Shown piece by piece: positions 17,033-27,923 of a stretch of 64,000 nucleotides of DNA. Below the pieces are notes generated by a model. The model had not been told where the DNA came from, did not search any database, and saw only the letters and a program-made list of their open reading frames with translations. Numbering within the stretch: position 1 is the first letter of the stretch; each line of letters begins with the position of its first letter. This DNA is from Phoenix dactylifera (taxonomy: Eukaryota > Streptophyta > Magnoliopsida > Arecales > Arecaceae): NCBI RefSeq assembly GCF_009389715.1, contig NC_052394.1, positions 22,136,899 to 22,200,898 of the forward strand, given 5' to 3'. The position numbers and the translations under genes were made by a program.

Positions 17033-20000
17033 GATCAGATTAAGCCACCTGTGATCACTTAACAAACAATAGCTACTAAGATTAGGAGAGAAATGAGGAG
17101 TGAAAGCTCAAGTCAGGAGTAGGAATATAAATAGGAGGGGGGTACGGTGGGGCAATGGAAAGGAGAAACACGAGGAGATGAGGGGTCAGAGTGTTCACGT
17201 GGGAGATGGGAGATGATTGGAGGAGACGAGATGAGGGAAATTTTATGCCGCCTATCGCAATCGCCCAGCGTGGGATACGTCCCTCAAGCCTTCACGTGAC
17301 GGTGGGCCCCAATTTTGGCTGGCGGGCCAACCACGCTGCCGCCCGATCGAGCAACGACACGCCAGCCGACGGCCCCACGCGCCGCCATCCCGCTTGCTCC
17401 TCCCTCCACCCACCTAATTCTTTTTTTCTTTTTTTACTTTCGTTTCCTTGCTTCCTTTCAAATTAAGATTGGCATGTTTAGCACGTCTCCTTGCATTAGG
17501 AGACTGATGTGGCCCACTTGATCAATTTATCCTATATCAAAATAAATTTTATTTAAAATAATAATTTAAATTTAATTAAATAAAAAATTATTTTATCAAG
17601 TAATTTTCGTGATGGATGAAAATTATTAGAGATAAATCTTATGGATAAGAATATGGGTTCCTAATCTAGCAGTATAAATAAGCTTGCCATCACCTAAGGA
17701 ACTCAAGTCCTGCATAAGTTAGATGATCCGGATCTTCTCTCTTCCTCGTGGGATCTCTTCTCTTCTCTTTTTTTACTGATGTGATAACTTCGTGCTTGAA
17801 CAACAAGGACGGAGGCGGTAAAAATTTTATTTATTTATTATTCTGCAGCTTATACTTTGTCCAACATGGCATTGTTAGGTATTATTATACAATCTTAGCG
17901 TGAACAGAAATATTAGCAACCAAGTACAAAAGAGCACTATTTGCTTCTCTAAAAATATAAGCAGCTTCAGATGATTCCAACATAAACAACAACCTCTTCA
18001 AATTCACCAAAATAGGTTGTAGGGCATCAGATGATATCCTCCGACCAGTTACTTACAATGAGTTGCTTAACATCTATTTACTAAAAATTAAAAGATTCTC
18101 ACCACGGAAAGTGTGTTATTGGCGGGGCCTGAATCTGAACGTCATGTATCCACCATCGATGGAGTAGATATGTGTTGGTATTAAACTTGTAATTGCGGAC
18201 ATGTATGTATGTCTCTGCTAAAATTTAGAGAGATCAAATCTGACAGTTGAAAATTCAAAAGGGACGTGTTACAAATTAGAGGATTTCTCGTCCTTTGTAG
18301 TAAGCGATAGCATCCAGATGGGAGTAAACCCCAGCTATCGTTCTCAAGTCCAACTCCAAACGGGTTAAAGAAAGCAAGCAGTTCTCCCCATGTCGTTTCC
18401 TTCAACCCTGTTCGGATGGCCCCACGGTGGTTGTCTTTGTCCTTGCATTATTCAGCGTCAAGGCCCACTTCTCCACCGTTCTCGACGTCACGCGGCAGGG
18501 CCCCACGGCCACCAATAGGAAACGAAAGGTTCCTCGTCCGAGAACGCCACAGGTCCTTCTCCGGCCTGTCGCTGTTGAAATCTTAATCTGACGGTGGCCA
18601 TTTATATGCTCGTAGGGTGTCATTCTCCACCTCTTTCTCACGACTGATACGGAGTTGCTGTACCACAAGGACTAGCCAATAGCTTTTGAAATAATTGATG
18701 ATTTCAACATGTTATCAGATCCTAAGCTCGAACCCTACCTTCACACTCTTTTAACCTCATCAATAAAAATTTCATATATTAAGCTCATCTATTAAAGAAA
18801 ATGTCCATCATTTGGTGTAGCAAATTTATCATTTGCTACACCGCTACCAAGCTGTCCCTTCTGGATTACACAGCCTGATCTCTCAGGCTATGAGTGGCAG
18901 AGCATCGTCAAACACTTCATCATGCATGTCACTGGAGGTGGTGCTCATCTCAATTAATTAAAAAGTGAGAACATAAGCCCTGAGAAGCGAATCTAGTTTA
19001 GCTTTCATCTATTTTGAATGTGTTCGTACAAGAGCTATATGAATCATCCATTTTAGAAAGAAAAAAAAAATAGTTCTCATGAATTATGCCACTTCCAGCA
19101 GAATGCTAATGGAGGGAATGTGTTACAGGGGCCGTTCAACCCACATCACGAAGCGACCAGGATACACAACCTCAACTGTTTTAAATAAGTGCAACCCAAA
19201 CTGTCAGTCTTTGTAGACCTAAATCTGATTGCCAGTTGGAAGGCATATGTCTGTAACCGTAGCTGCTTACCCCTTGATAAAAATAAAACCGTAACAGCAA
19301 ACTCCTCGTGTGAATATCATTTGTCTGGTTCTTCAGCAGCAGGAGGGCTGCCTAAATCTGTGCATATGTTTTACAGCTGCAATTGCTTACAAACCTGATG
19401 CAAATACAGCTCTAACAGCAACGCCTTATGGGAACTTTATTTGTCTGGTTCTTCAGCAGCGTCTGAAAGACCATGGCTCAAAAATAAATTCATGCGGATT
19501 TCACTGCGAGGTCACCTTTACATGTTTCTTAGCTGGGAATACCACCCAATTTTTCCATAGGAGAAAGGAATAGAAATACGGCAATTGGAGTAAATATTCT
19601 GTCTTTAACGTTTCCCTGGGTACGCACCGCTGCAAATGCCCTTTTATCGACCTGATTGGTGCAGTGTCCCCCAGGGTTTGATAAAATGACGACAGTATTT
19701 AACGTTTAAAGGACAATGCAAGAGGACAGCGATTGAGCGGATTCGATCATCCTTTCTCAATCAATTCTTATCAGTTTGCAAGCCTTCCCTTCTAAGAGAG
19801 CCCAGGTATTCTGGGCCCTCGCCCCATATAAAAAAAAAGCCAAAACTAGAGAAGAAAAAGAGCTGCGCTTCCAAACAGCCGAGCACTTCATGCAAGATAT
19901 TTCCCCCTGGTCTGAATCAGGAAGAAGCCCTGTGCTACCTCACAGTCGCAGCCTCTTCTTTTACCTCCCCCATCCTATCCAGAGCAGCTCTTAGCCAGCT
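17033..20000. other. Intergenic region, promoter-like island at 18400-18670
   Basis: The left end is the promoter of the small minus-strand gene. At 18400-18670 GC content jumps (GGGCCCCACGG, ACGTCACGCGG) and the minus strand has a TATA-like CATATAAATGG near 18605, followed by a 74-codon open frame from 18405 down to 18181 (starts MKETTWGELLAFFNPFGVG) that I cannot assign. At 19250-19460 there is a diverged 120-bp tandem duplication. The rest is AT-rich without recognisable coding. Confidence 0.4.
19250..19460. repeat. 120-bp diverged tandem duplication
   Basis: The string TTGTCTGGTTCTTCAGCAGC occurs at 19321-19340 and 19441-19460, exactly 120 bases apart. The ~70 bases before each copy also align (AGCTGCTTAC / AATTGCTTAC, GTAACAGCAA / CTAACAGCAA), with many changes. 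Confidence 0.8.
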
Positions 20001-23000
20001 TCAACCGTGGATCACAAATTTTGTAGTACGACCAGAAGCCTGCGATCAAGATAACATTCAAAAAAGGGTCTGAGAAAGCTACAAACACAACAACTGGAAT
20101 GCAATAATCTTTCAACCTTAACATGATCATAAGTTACCGACTGTGTTTGGAGTAATGAACAACTACCGTGGCATGCTTTCACCAGAAGCGGCTAGTGGAC
20201 AGGACTAGCACACACCTTATGGGGATTAGCCTAGGTTGGACCACAATTGATAAAATCGGCTTACCATCCTCCAGATGGGCTGATGTTGTCCGTCGAAATT
20301 GGAATTGATGAATTCTGGATAACTTCAACTCCTACCTAATTTTGGATTATTGATGGTTCTGGTTTGCAAAGACATCTATCAGACATGGGCTAATAGCATA
20401 GAAAGATAGCAACACTCAGATCAACTGCCATGAACATGGAATGTCTTGGAGAGAAGTATATTTCAACTTGAGTGAGGTTACAGCCAAGCATAAGAATGCT
20501 GTAACAAAATAAGCAGGGGATCTGGAATGAGCATGTCAAAGACAAAAGACATTACCATTGATCTTGTGAAATGTGTGACTAACAGAAACTGTGAGCAGAC
20601 AAGTAATAGGCACTCAGAATTACCAAATTTGCTCACATGAATGAATAAGTGGATCAAGAGTGACAAGTAGGTGCATATATATAAACAAGATCACTCACTA
20701 CCATTTCTACTTCATAGATGGCAGTAAAATTTTAATATGCAAGTACAACATGTTCCCAGTGCATGTTATGATAGATATTCATCTCTGATGTTATGACTAA
20801 TAGTGGAATATTTTATTTAACCATGCCTCATTATGTGAAAGCAGTTTATGCTGCGAATCAATATATTATACATAAATACTTAAAAAGGAAGTGGGCCAAA
20901 TGACTAAAAAATGCTTACCATGAATGTGTGCTTTAATATTGAAACATTACAGATGTTGCTCCCTTGATCATGGGTAAGCTGTAGCCGTACATGTGGAATG
21001 CTCTTCCAACTTTCACCCAATGCAGGCTTCAAGATTCCTCCCTCTCCACCGACCATATGATTTGTCACCTAGTTGACATCATAAAACAAATTTAGTACAA
21101 CATTAGTGCCTGCTCTGAGATACATGAAATTCTAACACTTCTCATGTTAAGCAAGTGATATGAGGCCCTATTTCAGCAGTTCAAGGAGAAAAGCAAGTTC
21201 TTACATAACGTTTTCAACTTATCTGTTGAATAGAATTTGCACCATTAAGAAATGAAGTCATTCGTAAAAAGGCGGACATAACGCCAATTGAGGATAAATT
21301 ATGAGAAGGATGTCTCAGATAATTTGGACATGCATAATATGGAATGAGGAATGTATCAGTACAAAAAAGTGATTTAATACATGTAGAAGAAACCAAGAGG
21401 AGTAGAGGTAGACTGAAAATCACATGGGATGAAGTATTAAGGACTTGATATCTCAACATCATGTAGCCGACCCCAACTAATTTGGGATTAAGGCTTATCT
21501 GAGTTGAGTTTCTTTCCAGATGACCCAATTGGTCCCCTGTAATATTAGTTTTCAAAGGAAAACTCATACCCCCATGTAGTAATACACAGAAACAGTACCT
21601 AGAAAGTGAACCTTTTGCTTCAAGCAATAAAAAATAGTATAAGGGTACAAAGACAACATGGATGAAGTTCTTGCCTGACGTTTTCAGTTTATCCATTCAA
21701 CAGAATTTGCACCAATATTCTCTGGAATTTATTGGTCCCCTTTATATAAGTTTTCAAAAGAAAAGGCATATCCCCACCTGATAATACGTTTGAACAGTAC
21801 CTAGAAACTAAAGCTGTTGCTTTAGGCAATAAAAATAGTGCAAGCGAACAAAGGCAACATGGATGAAGGCCTGCTTATGCAGAGCGAGCATACTGCCAGC
21901 CAAAAAAACCCAGAAATTTCAATGAACTTCGATGTAGAGGTGTAGGCATGAAATTATCATTCAGCAAAACCCATTTACCACATAGACTGCAGAGTGTCTA
22001 ACATGCAATTTTCCAAAGTTCTAAGATTCCAAATAAACAGTTTTGCACCACATAAACAAATAAAAAACACCAGAATTTTAAATATATCTGTGCTTACCAA
22101 AACAGAGACATTGTGCTCATTTGCTAGTTTCTTCAAAATAATTCCAGCAGACACCATCAAAAGTCGTCCTGCATTTCCAATATCCATCAAACATTTAAGC
22201 ATGGAGGAACTTTGCACATAATGCATCCTGTGCATCTTGTACGGAGACATCAAAGGCCATTACAGCAATGTATTGCAGCTAATACTGTATGTGCATGAGT
22301 GTATGCTTCCACTATGATACACCTTGGCAATCAGCCATTTTTTCACCATTTCTTTTCTATTTCATCTTCATTTTCTAGATAAATCAAGAGGAGACAGATG
22401 GAGTTACTTAAGGCTTTAGGCCTCATGAATCTCTATATTGCACTAAATTGTGGGAACAACATGAATCCTCTTCCATTATGACACACCTTGGCAATCAACC
22501 ATTTCTCGACATTTTTTTTCTATTTCATCTTCATGGAGATAGATGGAGTTGCTTAAGGCTTTTTAGGCCCCATGAATCTCTATAATGCAGTGAATTGCGA
22601 GAACAACATAAATCATCGCAACCAAGTGCTTAAATTTTCTATAAATTGCATAAAATTCTCGGTCTTAACTTTCAATTTAAATCAGTGTTTTATGAGGTCC
22701 TTCAGGGCCTAATCCAACCCATTGATTCTCAACCAACCTAATCTAAATAAACCTTAACCATAACAACCTGATATATAGGTCAAACAATATGGTGTTGAAT
22801 TTGCTTCAGAATAAGTCGGCTGTTGCAGGGAAGATTAGGCTTGCATTGTATTAAGCCTGGATTGGGCCATAACATCACTTACCCACTGAAGTTGTACAAC
22901 ACTACGAACTGGGCAAATTCTAGTTTCTGTTACTTGGAATCCTAGATACCTTTCACAATAAATTACAGCCCTTAAGCCTCTTATATAGTTTTTCTTGCAT

Positions 23001-26000
23001 TGATCTGTAGAAATCCATGAAGGTTAGCTTTTCAGATCAGAACTTCCTGATGTACTAAATTTGACTCTTATGCTTGTTCCAACACAAAGTCATTCACCTT
23101 AAAGTTTGTCAATATTGCACAAAATAAATCCTGTACTGACATAATTGTGAAGTGTATAAAGGGATTGCCCTCATGGCACAATTAGAAAATGCCAGCTCAC
23201 AGCCTCACAATAGCTGTAATTTGGAGCTAACATGATGCAGACACATTAAATTGGAATAGGAGATTTCAGATGAAAAATCTACTTCCAAAATGCCTGATTT
23301 TACAATCGAGCATCAGGGATATACCTTCCGAACCTTTGCCTCCAAGGACAGGGGTTAGGAGAGAGGAGATTGAATCGATAATTAGCAAGCATATCTTCGT
23401 ATGTCCACTTGTTACCTGAACCATTCATCACAAAAACTCAAGGCAATAAATAATAGATATATAGTTTTAGCAATATTATCATTCAAATTTTTTTTGTTGG
23501 ATAAAGACCTGATGCTTTAAATTGAATTCTAGTTGATGCAGTACATCCAAAAGTGCAAAGATGTCAAAAATTGAGTGACAAAATATGTTGCTCATAATCC
23601 TTTTAAGTCTTCTTTCTTTGGCCTAAAATCAAAAGAATTCATCAAACAAAATGAGCGGTTAAACACAAGAGTAGGCTCTATTTATTTCTCAAACAACTTA
23701 ATATTCTAGAATTATGACATGGACAATTCTTGATATTCACTAAATGAACAAACACTGTTAAGTCTACGAAGAATTTTGACGAAGAATAGAAATTGACCTC
23801 TCCGGAAAAAGAGCTAGAAAGTTGATCAACCATACATGCAATACGCTTCGGAGAAAAGGAATTACATGTGTCCAAGAACATAACAACACCAAAATGCTTG
23901 TCCGCAACATGTGCAGCAGAATATAGACAAACCTGCATGGGCACAATGGTGAATTAGAAGACACAATGGCTCAAGACTGTCTTGACTGCCTATTTAAAGT
24001 TTGAGAGCATGTAGGCCAAAACAAGCATCTTGGGATAAGAAAACTACATGGACAGATGATGAAGCATTTCCCATTAAAAAAACTGATCCCTGAGTTTAAA
24101 AATATTTAGTGCTTGGGAGTTCTAATAGAGTCAAAACATTGAGCATTCTTACTTGTGTTTTACCAGAAGATGATGACCCAACTATTTCTGTCAACTGGCC
24201 TTCACACAAGCCTCCTCCAAGAAGCACATCAATCCTAGCAATTCATGCAGCTAAAAAGATCACATCAATTTTAAGAATAATGCATCTCAACTGGAACTTA
24301 GTGAATCAAAATTTTATTAAGGTCCACAAAATTACATTCAAGATACCCTTCATATCCAGTGGGGAGAAAATGCTTATTACGATTAGAATCCTCAAGCAAC
24401 TCCACTCCATTCAACCATGGCTGATGCCAATCCTCCATCATCGGTTGAACTTGAGCGAACCCCTATTTTCATTCTATAAGATTATCTTAACATATTTTGG
24501 TGTAAAATACCAAATTATAGTAGGCAAAATAAGGAAGCCTTTCAACCCCCTTCAAGCTTCAGTAAAGAGAATGAAGATACCATAAAAGGATAAGCATGAA
24601 TGCAGCTTTATGAAGATTCAATGCAAATGCCACAAGAAGATTGTAGAAGCTAGCTCACCAAAACTTCACTAAAGAATATGCATCTATAAGAAGTTAACGC
24701 TATTTCCTTGCGTGCCATGGATTTGGTTAAATATATAATTGTTAACATATCAACTACAATATCTGGCAACATATTGAAATAACTTTGTTGGAGTGAGACA
24801 CAGGAACAACTTAATTAGATCCAATCATAGCTTTTAAACACAGAATAGATTGGCCTGTCTGACCAGAAAACCAGTGAAGAGGACCACAAGCTGGTACGAT
24901 TTTACCAGACGACCGGAAATGCACTTGACCAGCAAAAGCCAGTGATCTGACCAGTTTTTTCGAGAAAACTGATGACCAGGCCAGTCCCGAACGAATCACT
25001 AGTTTTTTTTTTTCACTTGACCCAAGGACCATGGTACTCCTGATTTAAACAGGGGTCTGTTTAAAATTCAGAGACAATTTAGACATTTAATTATAATAAA
25101 ATATTTTTTAAAAAGAAAGCCCTAATTGCCTGTCACGTCTGCCACCGCCATTGTTATCAGACACCAGAGTCAGAGAGGACCATCAAAATTAGTGGATCGC
25201 CAGATAGAGAATTGAAAATAGTAGATCACCAGAACGAGAATCAGAGAAGGGATGGAAAGGGGATGACGGAGATGGGCAATTAGGGCTTTCTTTTTCTAAA
25301 ATATTCTTTTATTATAATTAAATGTCTAAAATGTCACTAAATATTAAACAGCACCTGATTAAATCAGGAGTACTTTGTAAAACAGGCTGGGTCACTGGTT
25401 TTTGGCCAGCTCAAGTGCATTTCTAGTCCTTTGGTAAAATTGGACCAGGCCGGGGTCTGGTTCAGGAACCTAGTGACCTTGTTACAAGTATTTAAAGTTA
25501 TGGTTTCAATGGTAAGTCAAGGCTAGAAGCGCTTAACCCTTGAATTCAATCTTTGGCATACTCGAGGAGCTGTATAATGTATGCCCATAAATAAAGCCTA
25601 TGTTGAATTTATAAGCTTCTCATGCCAAAAGTTCCCATTCTTGATACGGTTTTCTTCGTTCCTCGTAACCATACATAAAAGTACCCATAAATTTCTGTCA
25701 AGAGACAATCACAGCCCCCAGTTGTAGTTTACAACATCATAGTCATTCATCTTAAACCCTTTTAACATCATGGCCCTTAACTCCAGATGTGTGAGTTTTC
25801 TGGTCGGACCAATCCGTGGTATATCAAAATCACAGAAAGTGGAAGCAAGGAGGTGTTTCTACTTAAAAGGTACATTTATCATGGAAAAAAATTGAAGAAT
25901 TGATCCATCCACAGAGGAATTTAATAAATAAGCAGGACATTCGAACAAAACATGCAAGCACAGAAATTATACTGCTGAAAAATACAAGCACCGCTGCATA

Positions 26001-26450
26001 AGCTTTCATTGAAAAAATCCAAATTAGAGACGGAGAGAGCATTAGATGAAAACAATTGGGGCATTTTGTTGTTTTCTTCTCATAAAGATCACCTGATGGA
26101 TAACATAGGGCAAATGGGGCGTATCCAAGAAAGACGATTGCAAGATGAGGCAACCAACGAACGAATACAGTACATACAAATCCGAGACAGAATAACACAA
26201 GATTCATATAAAAAAAGAGAAACAGACACTAATTTCCTTTTTAGCAATAATTTCAGCGGAACAAATCGGCTAGTAAGTGATAGAAAGTAGAAGAGAAAGT
26301 CGAAAGAGGTACCGCGTCGTCGGACAAGGAGCGGTTTCCCTCCTCTAGGGTTTTGGCGCACTTGGAAGCACGCGAAAGAAAGGACGTAGGGTTTCCAGAC
26401 GAGGACACAGAGGCGGTGGCTTTGGACCGTGGCTCGTTGAACTCTGCCAT
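20001..26450 (-). CDS. RAD51D: RAD51D-type RecA-like recombination protein
   Basis: Nine minus-strand exons join in frame: 26313-26450, 24347-24462, 24153-24234, 23798-23932, 23509-23622, 23325-23415, 22098-22168, 20919-21068, 20001-20039 (stop), 311 aa against about 322 in Arabidopsis. Walker A is GSSSSGKT (residues 104-111), Walker B LLIID (205-209). Family matches: [86 protein letters not shown], and ending [15 protein letters not shown]51D works in the RAD51 paralog complex in homologous recombination; in plants it also affects defence gene expression (recalled). Odd point: residues 1-46 do not resemble the usual plant N-terminus, so exon 1 is the least certain part, and the acceptor before 24462 is A-rich. 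The 1.85 kb first intron holds a foldback element; other introns hold a LINE tail and tandem duplications. The start codon is divergent from the U12 gene. Confidence 0.88.
21190..21880. repeat. ~200-bp tandem duplication in RAD51D intron
   Basis: TTGGTCCCC, a TTTTCAAA(A/G)GAAAA stretch, ACAGTACCTAGAAA, GCAATAAAAA and GGCAACATGGATGAAG-like blocks recur at about 21529-21690 and 21732-21870, offset about 203. A piece also sits at 21200-21245, separated from the rest by the inserted LINE tail. Confidence 0.75.
21245..21515 (+). mobile_element. RTE-type LINE 3' fragment in RAD51D intron
   Basis: The fragment ends with GCCGACCCCAACTAATTTGG, then GGGATTAAGGCTTATCTGAG and TTGAGTTT, the 3' tail I know from plant RTE LINEs; upstream are remnants of the C-terminal coding region (AGAAGGATGTCTCAG, TTTGGACATGCATAATATGG, CACATGGGATGAAGT). 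It is 5'-truncated and decayed. It splits one copy of a local tandem duplication: the sequence before it (GAATTTGCACCA) and after it (TTGGTCCCCT) are contiguous in the neighbouring copy. Confidence 0.75.
22306..22612. repeat. ~164-bp tandem duplication in RAD51D intron
   Basis: CTTCCACTATGATACACCTT at 22306 recurs as CTTCCATTATGACACACCTT at 22470, and blocks such as TTCTATTTCATCTTCAT, GATGGAGTT and CATGAATCTCTATA follow in both in the same order. About 10-15% different by eye. Confidence 0.85.
24875..25465. mobile_element. Foldback (long inverted repeat) element in RAD51D intron 1
   Basis: The left arm runs to GCCCTAATTGCC (25130) and the right arm starts at GGCAATTAGGGC (25275). Moving outwards the arms pair for more than 180 bases: AATTATAATAAAAT with its complement, TACTCCTGATTTAA with TTAAATCAGGAGTA, AAATGCACTTGA with TCAAGTGCATTT, and GATTTTACCA with TGGTAAAAT. 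The left arm has an extra ~65-base segment (about 24955-25020). The 145-base loop is GC-richer. The layout fits a foldback or MULE-derived MITE; the family is not assigned. Confidence 0.75.
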
Positions 26451-26496
26451 GGCCGTCCTCCTCCTCCTCGGAGCCGGTGGAAGGGAAGTTATATGC

Positions 26497-26511
26497 TCTC
26501 CCGCTTGCGGG
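26497..26511. promoter_or_regulatory. E2F-like back-to-back motif between RAD51D and U12
   Basis: TCTCCCGC (26497-26504) is followed after two bases by GCGGG, giving CCCGC and GCGGG in mirror orientation. E2F sites are TTT(C/G)(C/G)CGC, so this is a 7 of 8 match. Its place ~50 bp upstream of the RAD51D start would suit S-phase control of a repair gene. This is inference from a short motif. Confidence 0.35.
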
Positions 26512-26582
26512 CGAAGGCCGGAAATGAAACTCTAAAAGAAGCCGACAAGTTGAATCAGCAAGGCGGAAGCGTCCCTTTACTT

Positions 26583-26594
26583 AGTCCCATATCG
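26583..26594 (+). promoter_or_regulatory. Upstream sequence element (USE) of U12 gene
   Basis: AGTCCCATATCG matches the plant snRNA gene USE (RTCCCACATCG) with one difference. It starts 77 bases before the predicted RNA start and its end is 35 bases from the TATA box, close to the 33-34 spacing known for RNA polymerase II snRNA genes rather than the 23-24 of polymerase III genes. Confidence 0.85.
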
Positions 26595-26629
26595 GAAAGA
26601 CTGAAATGGGTGAAACGCTCTCGGGTCAA

Positions 26630-26635
26630 TATAAA
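26630..26635 (+). promoter_or_regulatory. TATA box of U12 gene
   Basis: TATAAA, 30 bases upstream of the predicted first RNA base at 26660, as expected for plant snRNA genes. Confidence 0.85.
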
Positions 26636-26659
26636 CCAGGCTTGTTGCAGCGTTTCAAC

Positions 26660-26810
26660 TTGCCTTAAACTAATGAGTAAGGAAAACAAAGCGGGTGGTG
26701 AGAGCTGCCCGCCGCGCTAATCTCTTTGCGCAAGTATTTTTGGAGGGTTTATAGGCTGGCCGAGCGAGGACGCTGCTTACTTCGCAGAACCCGCTCGTGC
26801 GGGCCTCCCC
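26660..26810 (+). ncRNA. U12 spliceosomal snRNA (minor spliceosome)
   Basis: The RNA opens TTGCCTTAAACTAATGAGTA followed by AGGAAAACAAAG, which matches the start of human and Arabidopsis U12 almost base for base; the GTAAGGAAA segment (26677-26685) pairs with the U12-type intron branch site. Next come a GC stem (GCGGGTGG...CTGCCCGC, 26691-26712), an Sm protein site TATTTTTGGA (26735-26744) and a terminal hairpin CCCGCTCGTGCGGG (26790-26803). About 151 nt, as in human U12. U12 binds the branch point of the rare U12-type introns, where U2 acts in ordinary ones. The gene has its own USE/TATA promoter and a 3'-box-like signal. The first base is T where A is usual; everything else looks functional. 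Confidence 0.93.
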
Positions 26811-26825
26811 ACCCCAACAATTACC

Positions 26826-26832
26826 AATCTAA
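26826..26832 (+). terminator. 3' box-like end signal of U12 gene
   Basis: AATCTAA, preceded by CA ten or so bases earlier, resembles the plant snRNA 3' box (CA, 3-10 bases, AGTNNAA) with one difference, and lies shortly after the terminal hairpin. Confidence 0.5.
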
Positions 26833-27915
26833 GCCATATTTGTTTTTTGCTTAATGCTTCCACTGTTCTTATTTGATTGGATTTGCAAAATCAAGTGGAG
26901 CGCTTTATCGGGAATCAGTGTGCAGGGTCTTGAAGTTGCGTTTCACCATGTCGCTATCATCCATAATTTTATAATCAATCAACTCCTTTTTGATGCGATA
27001 AACGTGGAAGCATTGCAAGAAAGCTTTGGCCACCTACCTCTTTGTCGAACCTGATCAGATGCTGTATTAATATTGCTCGACGAATGTCGCCAACTGCCCA
27101 GCCGATGGGTTAACCTCCTTCTTTGGGCCGGATGACTAGACTTGTTCCATTTAAAATGTTAAAAGGCGTGTGATGTATTTTAGATTATCCTTATGACTAT
27201 ATTGTCTTTTTTATTGCTCATCATTCTGAAAAAATTTTATGGACTCACTGTGTACATGTTCTACCAGAGTATTTTGGCTTACAGCTCTGTTAGCAATGCT
27301 CACGCGAAGTTAGTGTGGGCGGCCGGTTTATTAAAAAAATATATATTACAGATAGGTTTCGAGTGGCCCATCTGCTTTCCTACTCTCTTTTTTTTTTTTT
27401 TTTATGTTCAGCCCCTTTTCTTCTAATTTTTGGGTAACTTATCTTTTTCTTCTGTTTTTTTTTTTTTTGTTGAAAATCTTTTTCTTCTGTTCAGAAATCA
27501 AAAGGCCATCTTGCGGCCAGAGAATCTGGAGAGATGCAGACCACAATTCTAACAGCTGACGCGTGTCCCGTCCTATTTCCGAATATGATTCGGTGACCCC
27601 AACGGCAGCGGAACACCCTCCCCCATCATCGACGCTACCTCTCTCTCCAAGCGTCCCTACAGAAACCCCTATGCGGGCTCCAGGGTCCAGATCATCTCCT
27701 ATCCTGGCACAATCAACGGCAGATCCTATGTTCCTTATACAATCTATTATGCGGAACTCGCGCACGTCTCCTCGTCTTGGATCGTGAGCGCGCATCTCTT
27801 GGCTGGTCATTTGAAACAAGCTATTTTTATTTTTTATTTTTTGCTGCTGATAAAGTGAAGAGAAAAACGGACTAATTTTCTGGTCTCTCTTTGGTCTTCG
27901 CCTTTCCGCCTGTAG
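26833..27915. other. Region between U12 and actin, including actin promoter
   Basis: It is mostly AT-rich up to 27480, with T-runs at 27389-27403 and 27457-27468, then a GC-richer block from 27540 to 27790 that belongs to the actin promoter. A 162-codon frame on the minus strand (27439-27927) and a 74-codon frame on the plus strand cross this block, but neither shows a known domain. Confidence 0.5.
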
Positions 27916-27923
27916 TATAAAAG
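27916..27923 (+). promoter_or_regulatory. TATA box of actin gene
   Basis: TATAAAAG stands about 30 bases before a pyrimidine-rich region (27945-28000) where transcription probably starts; the first leader exon then runs to the splice donor at 28051. Confidence 0.8.

Noticed and set aside
20478-20666. Alternative last RAD51D exon (HSYAWL or longer)
   Set aside because: The exon at 20001-20039 gives [12 protein letters not shown], which matches the family C-terminus and has a good acceptor.
23760-23797. Later donor GTAGAC for the RAD51D exon at 23798-23932
   Set aside because: It would keep the frame but add ten residues; the donor at 23797 gives exactly the family spacing.
24811-25032. 73-codon minus-strand frame
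   Set aside because: It lies in the arm of the foldback element.
26097-26200. Possible second RAD51D exon reading [11 protein letters not shown]
   Set aside because: The DLYVL word resembles RAD51D and a phase-0 donor follows, but the rest does not align, the length is wrong and no acceptor precedes it.
27550-27790. Codon-like frame in the actin promoter (PYRNPYAGSRVQIISYPG)
   Set aside because: It reads smoothly but matches no family I know and sits in a GC-rich promoter.
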